Assembly: GCA_902492185.1 (NCBI GenBank)
Contig: CABUKY010000089.1
Span: 1-7,697, forward strand
Source of the DNA: an uncultured Collinsella sp.
Lineage (GTDB): Bacteria > Actinomycetota > Coriobacteriia > Coriobacteriales > Coriobacteriaceae
DNA length: 7,697 bases
Direction of reading: 5' to 3'
The position numbers were made by a program, and so were the translations under genes. Within the stretch, counting starts at the first letter, position 1. The number at the start of each line of letters is the position of its first letter. This document shows, piece by piece, positions 1-4,664 of the stretch. The notes below the pieces were generated by a model, which saw only the letters and a list, made by a program, of their open reading frames with translations, was not told the origin of the DNA and made no database searches.

Positions 1-122
1 GCGGAGCTTAGGGCCGCTGGTAAGGAGTCTGCCATGACAGGAGTCGCCCAAGCGGCGACAGGCGTTCCGGTTGCGAGCGCGCCGCAGAGTGCGACGACGG
101 GCAAAAGGTTCTTCGATGCCAT
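1..122 (-). CDS. Secreted protein of unknown function, N-terminal fragment (continues past the left edge)
   Basis: This reading frame opens with ATG at 122-120 and is still open at the window edge, so only about 40 residues are visible. They begin MASKNLLPVVALCGALATG and go on through AAWATPVMADS. That is a classic signal peptide: a lysine near the start, a hydrophobic core at about residues 6-23, and AxA-type cleavage sites at AWA (about 24-26) or VMA (about 29-31). The start is well supported by an AAGGAG ribosome binding site 5 bases upstream. The gene begins 18 bases after the stop of the LAQTG protein gene and reads the same way, so it is very likely the fifth gene of the surface-protein operon. 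The function cannot be told from this fragment. By context it is another exported or wall-associated component, perhaps a further WxL-like protein or a larger surface protein. That it is a real gene is fairly sure; its role is unknown. Confidence 0.8.
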   Translation of the reverse strand, partial: MASKNLLPVVALCGALATGTPVAAWATPVMADSLPAALSS

Positions 123-127
123 GGGGT

Positions 128-133
128 CTCCTT
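128..133 (-). promoter_or_regulatory. Ribosome binding site of the truncated secreted-protein gene
   Basis: AAGGAG on the minus strand lies 5 bases before the ATG at 122. It fixes the start of a gene of which only the first part is in the window, and it falls in the short gap after the stop codon of the preceding gene. Confidence 0.75.
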
Positions 134-140
134 AGCTAAT

Positions 141-422
141 TTAGTGCGGCCTGTTCATGTTTTGTTTCTGGCTGTGTTTGATGTGCAGACCGAGGCCGGC
201 GGTTCCCGCGCCTGCTGCTGCGGCGCCTGCTGCCAAGAGCCATCGTTTGTCGCCTGTCTGCGCCAACGGTTCCTCGCGGTCGCTGCGGTCGAGCTCCGAG
301 AGGTCGACCGTCACTTGCGTGGCGGCCTGCGCCTGTTCTTGCTGGGCAAAGGCCATGGCTGGCCCAAACGCTAGGATGCTGACGGCGGCGGCCAGGGCGA
401 CGGCCTTATGCCGTGTGCGCAC
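141..422 (-). CDS. Very small exported protein with LAQTG sortase sorting signal
   Basis: From a GTG start at 422 the protein is 93 aa. Residues 1-26 look like a signal peptide: MRTRHK, a hydrophobic stretch, then cleavage near AMAFA. Residues 53-57 are LAQTG, followed by D, a hydrophobic alanine/glycine-rich segment (about 61-79) and a basic tail (HIKHSQK). This is the tripartite sorting signal of sortase substrates; LAxTG is the form associated with class E sortases of high-GC Gram-positives. If both cleavages occur, the mature peptide is only about 30 residues, acidic and glutamine-rich. The start is uncertain. A TTG at 452 gives 103 aa with an arginine/serine-rich leader, overlapping the upstream gene by 47 bases instead of 17; neither site has a strong Shine-Dalgarno. 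I prefer GTG because the signal peptide then begins normally. Small LPXTG proteins of about this size accompany WxL proteins in Firmicutes csc clusters. No sortase gene is visible here. Confidence 0.8.
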   Translation of the reverse strand: MRTRHKAVALAAAVSILAFGPAMAFAQQEQAQAATQVTVDLSELDRSDREEPLAQTGDKRWLLAAGAAAAGAGTAGLGLHIKHSQKQNMNRPH

Positions 423-1005
423 CGGGCTCGACCGTCCAGGTGATCGTTGCAACCTGATCGCCTTCGCCGGTTACGCGGAAGATGTCGCGCGTGACGCGGG
501 CGACGTTTCCGCTTGTCTTGAGCTTAATTTTGTCCGTGCCGCCGGCAATGCCCTGGTAGCCCATGTCGAAGGCTGCGTTCTTGGAAAGATCGAGGCCCGT
601 CTCCTGCATTGCGGCGCTGGCGTTCTGGAGTGCGCCGTCGGGGCCGACCTTAAAGTCGATGGAGTTCTGTGCGGTTCCGGCTTTGGCGTCGGCAGCAATG
701 GTCCAGGTGTTCATGGCGTCGATCTTCATGTTGGTGACATGGATGCCGTAGGCCGAATGATTGTCGATGGTGGTCGCGTCTTCTGAGGGGCCCTGAAGCG
801 TGCCGTCGGCCTTGGCGACGAAGGGAATAACCGTCGGAACTTTGAACTCAACGTTGTCGATCTCGGTCCTGACCATTACTTTCGTGGTTCCAACGCGCCC
901 GGCCGCCATAGCTGGCGTCGGGGCGGCGCCCATTGCGAGCGCGAGCGCGAGCCCCGCGCCCACGACGAGCGCTCTGGCTCCGTTCATGTTCCTGGTGATG
1001 TCCAT
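406..1005 (-). CDS. Secreted beta-rich protein, WxL-like
   Basis: The 199-aa protein has a signal peptide at about residues 1-34: MDITRNMNGAR, a hydrophobic stretch, then PAMAA. The mature part has no membrane segment or sorting signal, so it should be released or held non-covalently at the surface. Two tryptophan motifs stand out: NTWTIAA at 99-105 after DNHSAYGIHV (81-90), and ATITWTVEPG at 186-195 close to the C-terminus. This layout resembles the WxL domain of Firmicutes surface proteins, in which an inner W-x-L follows a DNxG-type segment and the end reads roughly YxATITWTLxxxP. Here the third motif position is I or V instead of L, so assignment is by pattern only. ATG at 1005 has AAGGAA 5 bases upstream. 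The 3' end overlaps the LAQTG gene. The function is unknown; binding to peptidoglycan or to a membrane-anchored partner is the family-based expectation. That it is a real secreted protein is near certain; the WxL relation is tentative. Confidence 0.85.
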   Translation of the reverse strand: MDITRNMNGARALVVGAGLALALAMGAAPTPAMAAGRVGTTKVMVRTEIDNVEFKVPTVIPFVAKADGTLQGPSEDATTIDNHSAYGIHVTNMKIDAMNTWTIAADAKAGTAQNSIDFKVGPDGALQNASAAMQETGLDLSKNAAFDMGYQGIAGGTDKIKLKTSGNVARVTRDIFRVTGEGDQVATITWTVEPGAHTA

Positions 1006-1025
1006 GGTCGTTCCTTTCTATTCGC

Positions 1026-1042
1026 CGCGGGCCGTCCCCGCG
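1026..1042 (-). repeat. GC-rich hairpin between two operon genes
   Basis: CGCGGG at 1026-1031 and CCCGCG at 1037-1042 form a perfect 6-bp stem with a 5-base loop. It sits in the 90-base gap between the 169-aa and 199-aa protein genes, about 20 bases upstream of the ATG at 1005. No run of U follows it in the minus-strand transcript, so it does not look like an intrinsic terminator. It may stabilise or mark a processing point in the operon mRNA, or be chance in GC-rich DNA. Confidence 0.35.
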
Positions 1043-1095
1043 ATGATTGGACGAATGCTGGTGAATTGCGTGCGGTGCCGCGTCGGCCGGAAAAG

Positions 1096-1605
1096 CTAGT
1101 TCTCGGCTTGCTCAACCCGCACCTTGACACGTGTCGGATTGCCGTGGCTGTCGAGGGTCTTGGCATCGAGTGCCTGGATCTCGATGTACGCCTCGCCTTC
1201 TTTGATGTCGCCGGCGGGGCACGTTTCGATTGTCTTGCCGGTCTCGACCACACCGGATTCGTACATGGTCTCGTCGTTTTGGATGACGCGGAATCGCTGG
1301 GGAAATTTATTGTCTTGGACGTTTTGCACGTTGACGCGCAGCTTGCCGTCCTCCTGCAGCTGAGCGACCGGTGCGACCGAAATCGTCATCATGTTGTCGC
1401 GGACTATGGCGTCGAGCTCATCTTGGATTTCCTGACGCGTTTTGCCCTCGGCCGTCGTAACCGAAGCGCCCGCCTCGGGTACGGGCTGCGACTGCCAAGC
1501 GTATAGTCCTACGGCGACAAGGGCACAGACGATGGCCAAGCAGGCAACGATGAGCTTCTTGCGACGACCCAGGCCTGCAAAGTGGGGTGGCTTCTTCGCG
1601 CTCAT
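1096..1605 (-). CDS. Single-pass membrane-anchored protein with extracellular beta-rich domain
   Basis: The 169-aa protein starts MSAKKPPHFAGLGRRKKL. A basic stretch then a hydrophobic segment (about residues 18-37, ending near LYAW) form an N-terminal signal anchor with the rest outside. After a short linker come an amphipathic stretch (about 56-70, RQEIQDELDAIVRDN) and alternating hydrophobic/polar strands to the C-terminus. Strand-like pieces include MMTISVAPVA, KLRVNVQNV, QRFRVIQND, TMYESGVV, AYIEIQAL and RVKVRVE, which suggest one immunoglobulin-like beta sandwich. From memory, it resembles accessory proteins encoded beside surface proteins in Firmicutes (pattern: E.Q.ELN..V...M..IS, YESG..E.G..IE); I could not search for this. 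The frame is open far upstream, but ATG at 1605 is chosen because it overlaps the preceding stop as ATGA, a translational-coupling arrangement. A role as membrane partner for the secreted proteins downstream is inference. The function is unknown. Confidence 0.85.
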   Translation of the reverse strand: MSAKKPPHFAGLGRRKKLIVACLAIVCALVAVGLYAWQSQPVPEAGASVTTAEGKTRQEIQDELDAIVRDNMMTISVAPVAQLQEDGKLRVNVQNVQDNKFPQRFRVIQNDETMYESGVVETGKTIETCPAGDIKEGEAYIEIQALDAKTLDSHGNPTRVKVRVEQAEN

Positions 1606-1898
1606 GCGGCATCCTTGGCGGTATAGATGCGCGCAAAGGTGGACGGGTTCGCTCCAAAGAGCATGTGAAGCATCAGGCGGCGTGAGTAGACAAGCTCGTC
1701 GAAGTCGGGAGGGAGCTCGATGTCGTGGATATGCGCGATGCGGTGGGCGAGCGCCGAGAACGACTCGGGGTCGCAGATCACATCGGTGGTAACGTGGTAG
1801 ACCGTCGTATCGGGGAATGCCTCTTCGTCGAAAGGCAGGAGATGGGGATCGTCGTCGACTTCGATGGCGATGCCGTACTGGGGCCAGTAATATGCCAT
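1602..1898 (-). CDS. Conserved-looking 98-aa cytoplasmic protein, possibly a cut-down PD-(D/E)XK nuclease fold
   Basis: The 98-aa protein begins MAYYWPQYGIAIEVDDDPH. It has no signal peptide or membrane segment, so it should be cytoplasmic, unlike the four genes after it. YYWPQYGIAIEVD followed by a strand/helix pattern (TTVYHVTTDVI, then FSALAHRIAHI) recalls the second half of DUF559/Vsr-like endonuclease domains, where a (D)FYFP...IEVDG motif holds the catalytic E-x-D/K. The usual leading Asp and the N-terminal half are missing, so nuclease activity is doubtful and the resemblance may be superficial. The C-terminal part (about 58-98; PPDFDELVYSRRLMLHMLFG) is predicted helical. The start is certain: AGGGAGG stands 5 bases before ATG at 1898. 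It is the first gene of the minus-strand operon and its stop overlaps the next start as ATGA. Its role is unknown. Confidence 0.8.
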   Translation of the reverse strand: MAYYWPQYGIAIEVDDDPHLLPFDEEAFPDTTVYHVTTDVICDPESFSALAHRIAHIHDIELPPDFDELVYSRRLMLHMLFGANPSTFARIYTAKDAA

Positions 1899-1903
1899 GG
1901 GAA

Positions 1904-1910
1904 CCTCCCT
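1904..1910 (-). promoter_or_regulatory. Strong ribosome binding site at the head of the surface-protein operon
   Basis: AGGGAGG on the minus strand is 5 bases from the ATG at 1898. It settles the start of the first gene and argues against any reading that runs through this region from further upstream. Confidence 0.8.
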
Positions 1911-1919
1911 GCTTCTGGG

Positions 1920-1943
1920 GCCAAAACTTCTGTCGGTTTTGGC
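1920..1943. repeat. 8-bp perfect inverted repeat in the operon leader
   Basis: GCCAAAAC at 1920-1927 and GTTTTGGC at 1936-1943 are exact reverse complements separated by 8 bases. The repeat lies about 10 bases upstream of the AGGGAGG ribosome binding site of the minus-strand operon. It could be a repressor operator or an mRNA hairpin that modulates translation of the first gene. No T-run follows on the minus strand, so it is not a plain terminator. Confidence 0.5.
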
Positions 1944-1971
1944 TGTCGATGCCGACCGTATCAGCCGTTAC

Positions 1972-2004
1972 TTGACCAATTGCTGACCAAATGCTTGACG
2001 GATT
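1972..2004. repeat. Three short direct repeats, TGACCAA-type, about one helical turn apart
   Basis: TTGACCAAT (1972-1980), CTGACCAAAT (1983-1992) and TTGACGGATT (1995-2004) share a TGAC core, starting at 1973, 1984 and 1996. The 11- and 12-base steps put them near the same face of the helix. Phased direct repeats between divergent operons are typical of multi-site transcription factor binding, but no known consensus is matched with confidence. Confidence 0.4.
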
Positions 2005-2031
2005 GGCGTCTCCGCAGGTAAAAGGCGGCAA

Positions 2032-2060
2032 AAAATACTCCAACTTTTTTCGAGCGGCAA
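2032..2060 (-). promoter_or_regulatory. Possible sigma-70-type promoter for the surface operon
   Basis: On the minus strand TTGCCG (2060-2055) is followed after exactly 17 bases by TATTTT (2037-2032). Each hexamer keeps only part of the consensus (3 of 6 and 4 of 6), so this is a weak call based on spacing and the local A/T-richness. It would give a leader of about 125 bases containing both repeat elements. Confidence 0.25.
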
Positions 2061-2244
2061 TCGCGCGGTCAGTGACGGCGGGGCCATATGTGTTAAAAGC
2101 ATCGTCTGCCGAGGAAATCCAGCCGCTCGCCGAATTGCACGAACGTAAAAATCGCCAATTATGGAGACGGTCTCGAACACGTCGACGAAACGATGCGGTA
2201 ACATCTCCCTGCAAACACTGTAGTTAGCTAAAGGGGGAGTTCGC

Positions 2245-3846
2245 GTGTCTGTAACCATCAAACCCTTCACCGACGAGTTCGAAGAGTATGGCCGCGATGA
2301 ATCTCGCGCATCGGGCGAAGCATCGAGCATCTCGTTTCCGACAACGGAAGACGAGGTCCGTGCCATTTTGGAAAAGCTCCATGCCGAGCGTGTCCCGGTA
2401 ACGGTTCAGGGCGCCCGAACCGGCCTTGCCGCCGGTGCCGTGCCCCACGGCGGGCATATCCTCAATACTTCCCGTATGAATCGCTACTTGGGCCTTCGCC
2501 GCGATGAACAAGGCCAATTTTTGCTGCGCGTGGAGCCGGGCGTTGTGCTCTCGGAGCTGCGCAAGCAGCTGAGCAAGAAGGTGCTGCCGACCGCTGGTTG
2601 GGACCAGGCATCGCTTAAGGCCTACGATGAGTTTCAAGAGGCCCCCGAGCAGTTCTTTCCCACCGATCCCACCGAGGCGTCTGCCTGTCTGGGCGGCATG
2701 GCGGCATGTAACGCCTCCGGTGCCCGCAGCTACGCCTACGGCCCCATGCGCCCGCATATCACGGGACTCCACGTCGCGCTGGCTGATGGCGATCTGCTTG
2801 AGCTTCACCGTGGCGAGGCTTTTGCGCAGGGTCGTCGCCTTTCGCTCGTCACGGTACAGGGCCGCACGCTCGAGCTCGACCTTCCCGACTACACTATGCC
2901 CAAGACCAAAAATGCTTCGGGCTATTTCGTTGCTGACGATATGGATGCCATCGATCTGTTTATCGGTGCGTGTGGCACACTCGGCGTTATCACCGAGCTC
3001 GAGATTGCCCTGCAGGCGGCGCCTGCGGTCGTTTGGGGCGTGAGCTGCTTCTTTGACAGCGAAGACAAGGCCGTGTCCTTCACCGATTCCGTGCGTCCCG
3101 TCCTGTCCCACGCGGCTGCCATCGAATATTTCGATGCGGGCGCCCTGGATATCCTGCGTCGTCAGCGTGAGCAGTCGACCGCGTTCGCCTCGCTGCCGGC
3201 GCTCGACAAAGACGCCAAGGTCTGTGTCTACGTGGAGCTCGACTGCGACGACGAAGCCCAGGCGACTGAGGAGCTGTATCACTTGGGGTGGGTACTGGAG
3301 CTTACGGGCGGCAGCGACGATGCGACATGGGTCGCGCGCACCGAGGTCGATCGCGAGTGTCAGCGATTCTTCCGCCATGCGGTGCCCGAGAGCGTCAACA
3401 TGCTCATCGACGAGCGTCGTCGCACGGATCCCACCATCACCAAACTGGGTTCGGACATGTCGGTGCCCAACACACGCCTGGCCGATGTCATCGCCCTTTA
3501 TCGCCGCACCTTGGCTGAAAGCGGGCTTGAGTCTGCCGCCTGGGGGCACATCGGTAACAACCATCTGCATGTGAACATTCTGCCGCGCGATGCGCGGGAT
3601 TACCGCCGCGGTGGAGAACTCTTTGCCCAGTGGGCTTCCGAGGTCACGGCCATGGGCGGTGCCGTCTCCGCCGAACACGGCGTCGGCAAGATCAAGGCGG
3701 GCTTCTTGGAGACGATGTACGGTCACGAGGCCATGGTCGAGTCGGCGCGGCTCAAGCTCCAGCTCGATCCTGCCGGGCAGCTGGGTCGCGGTAACCTGTT
3801 TTCGGAGAAGCTCTTGGATGAGCTCGTCCAGAAAGGGGGCGCGTGA
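2245..3846 (+). CDS. FAD-linked 2-hydroxyacid dehydrogenase (GlcD/D-lactate dehydrogenase family), probable partner of EtfAB
   Basis: The 533-aa protein should oxidise a 2-hydroxyacid, most likely lactate to pyruvate, at FAD and pass electrons to the EtfAB encoded next. The N-terminal half is a PCMH-type FAD domain, with VTVQGARTGLAAGAVP (52-67), LRVEPGVVLSEL (94-105), GGMAACNASGARSYAYGPMR (150-169) and GACGTLGVITELEIAL (241-256). The C-terminal FAD-oxidase domain carries KLGSDMSVP (400-408), HIGNNHLHVN (435-444) and SAEHGVGKIK (475-484), whose histidines and glutamate form the usual metal and substrate site. It lacks signal and membrane segments, as expected for a cytoplasmic Etf-linked enzyme. 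It is longer than the usual 450-470 aa; the extra length lies around residues 111-136 and 185-222. The GTG start at 2245 has GGGGGAG 5 bases upstream. The stop abuts etfB, so the genes are co-translated. Glycolate or another hydroxyacid remains possible. The family is certain; the substrate is inferred from the Etf neighbours. Confidence 0.92.
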   Translation: MSVTIKPFTDEFEEYGRDESRASGEASSISFPTTEDEVRAILEKLHAERVPVTVQGARTGLAAGAVPHGGHILNTSRMNRYLGLRRDEQGQFLLRVEPGVVLSELRKQLSKKVLPTAGWDQASLKAYDEFQEAPEQFFPTDPTEASACLGGMAACNASGARSYAYGPMRPHITGLHVALADGDLLELHRGEAFAQGRRLSLVTVQGRTLELDLPDYTMPKTKNASGYFVADDMDAIDLFIGACGTLGVITELEIALQAAPAVVWGVSCFFDSEDKAVSFTDSVRPVLSHAAAIEYFDAGALDILRRQREQSTAFASLPALDKDAKVCVYVELDCDDEAQATEELYHLGWVLELTGGSDDATWVARTEVDRECQRFFRHAVPESVNMLIDERRRTDPTITKLGSDMSVPNTRLADVIALYRRTLAESGLESAAWGHIGNNHLHVNILPRDARDYRRGGELFAQWASEVTAMGGAVSAEHGVGKIKAGFLETMYGHEAMVESARLKLQLDPAGQLGRGNLFSEKLLDELVQKGGA

Positions 3847-3848
3847 AG

Positions 3849-4664
3849 ATGAGCGATTTCCATATGGTGGTGTGCGTCAAGGCAGTGCCGGGCAGCACCG
3901 AGGTCAAGATGGATCCCAAGACCAATACCATCGTGCGCGATGGCAAGCAGGCGGTCATTAACCCGTTCGATGCGAGCGCTTTGGAATGCGCGCTGGCGCT
4001 GAAGGACGACTTTATCGGCTTTGGCATGGACGTGCGCGTAACGGTGGTGTCGATGGGTATCCCCGCGACCGAATCGCTATTGCGCGACTGCATCGCCCGA
4101 GGCGCCGATGACGCACTGCTGCTAACTGATCGCGCCTTTGCAGGTGCCGATACCCTGGCAACCACCTATGCCCTCAAGTGCGGCATCGAGGCACTCGACG
4201 AGGACTTCGACCTGCTCATCTGCGGCAAGATGGCGGTGGACGGCGATACGGCCCAGATTGGTCCCGAGCTTGCCGGTGCCTTTGAGATTCCCTGCGTGAC
4301 CGACGTGAGCTGCGTGCAGAGCGCGGGCTTTACGACCTGTGGTTCACTGGCGCTTGTTCACGGCTGCGATGCCGGCGAGGAGACGGTCTATCTTGAGATG
4401 CCGTGTGCGATGACGACCGCCAAGGAGATTGGCCAACTGCGCATGCCGAGCATTGCCGGTATTCGTGCGGCCGAGGAGGCGGACGTGCGCGTGGTCAACG
4501 CTGCCGACGTGAACGCCGACCCCGCGCGCTGCGGCCTTGCCGGCTCGCCGACACAGGTCGTGCGATCGTTTGTGCCCGATCGCGACCAAACGTGCGAGAC
4601 CGTTGACGGAACGGCGTCCGAGCAGGCGGCGAAACTTGCCAAGATCATCGAGGGGATGGCATAG
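3849..4664 (+). CDS. etfB: Electron transfer flavoprotein beta subunit
   Basis: The 271-aa protein is a clear EtfB. It has VVCVKAVPGS (7-16), NPFDASALE (38-46), the nucleotide-binding stretch CGKMAVDGDTAQIGPELA (125-142), LRMPSIAGIRAA (197-208) and the GSPTQVVR segment (232-239). The DGDTAQxGP loop is the form found in bifurcating Etfs, where EtfB binds FAD (not AMP) and meets NAD(H). With EtfA and the preceding dehydrogenase it should form a cytoplasmic Ldh-EtfAB complex like LctBCD of A. woodii, coupling lactate oxidation by NAD+ to oxidation of reduced ferredoxin. The ATG at 3849 is chosen because AGGGGG lies 9 bases upstream. A GTG at 3843 would add two residues and overlap the previous stop as GTGA, but leaves only 3 bases after the G-run. 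The stop TAG directly precedes the ATG of etfA. An NADH-binding, bifurcating type is inferred from motif and context. Confidence 0.95.
   Translation: MSDFHMVVCVKAVPGSTEVKMDPKTNTIVRDGKQAVINPFDASALECALALKDDFIGFGMDVRVTVVSMGIPATESLLRDCIARGADDALLLTDRAFAGADTLATTYALKCGIEALDEDFDLLICGKMAVDGDTAQIGPELAGAFEIPCVTDVSCVQSAGFTTCGSLALVHGCDAGEETVYLEMPCAMTTAKEIGQLRMPSIAGIRAAEEADVRVVNAADVNADPARCGLAGSPTQVVRSFVPDRDQTCETVDGTASEQAAKLAKIIEGMA

Larger units (their letters stand above)
1899..2244. other. Divergent intergenic region (346 bases)
   Basis: This stretch separates the minus-strand surface operon from the plus-strand dehydrogenase/Etf operon and must hold the control signals for both. It is more A/T-rich in patches than its surroundings, with runs of A and T at about 2030-2050. 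It contains the inverted repeat at 1920-1943, the TGACCAA-type repeats at 1972-2004 and a weak minus-strand promoter-like pair at 2032-2060. For the plus-strand operon I find no convincing -35/-10 pair near the GTG at 2245. The short open frames inside it have no good ribosome binding sites and no recognisable protein content, so I call no gene here. Confidence 0.7.

Noticed and set aside
423..452. TTG start at 452 for the LAQTG protein.
   Set aside because: It would add ten arginine/serine-rich residues before a normal signal peptide and enlarge the overlap with the previous gene. Not excluded, but GTG at 422 is simpler.
157..786. A 209-aa plus-strand frame opposite the small secreted-protein genes.
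   Set aside because: It is cysteine- and alanine-rich in a way typical of antisense frames, has no ribosome binding site, and sits opposite two genes with signal peptides.
1972..1992. A PdhR/LldR-type GntR operator (AATTGGTnnnACCAATT) for the lactate operon.
   Set aside because: Only the half-site ACCAATT is present; there is no matching left half, so the sequence is better described as direct repeats.
1606..2214. Upstream extension of the 169-aa membrane protein to a 372-aa reading frame.
   Set aside because: The extension overlaps the whole 98-aa gene and the intergenic region, looks like translated noncoding sequence, and would place the signal anchor in mid-protein. ATG at 1605 with its ATGA overlap explains the gene better.
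1991..2227. A 78-aa plus-strand small gene in the intergenic region.
   Set aside because: It has no ribosome binding site, no signal or domain pattern, and runs into the control region just before the dehydrogenase start.
2224..3726. A 500-aa open frame on the minus strand.
   Set aside because: It lies antisense to the dehydrogenase gene, has no family features and arises from the GC-rich codon use of the real gene.
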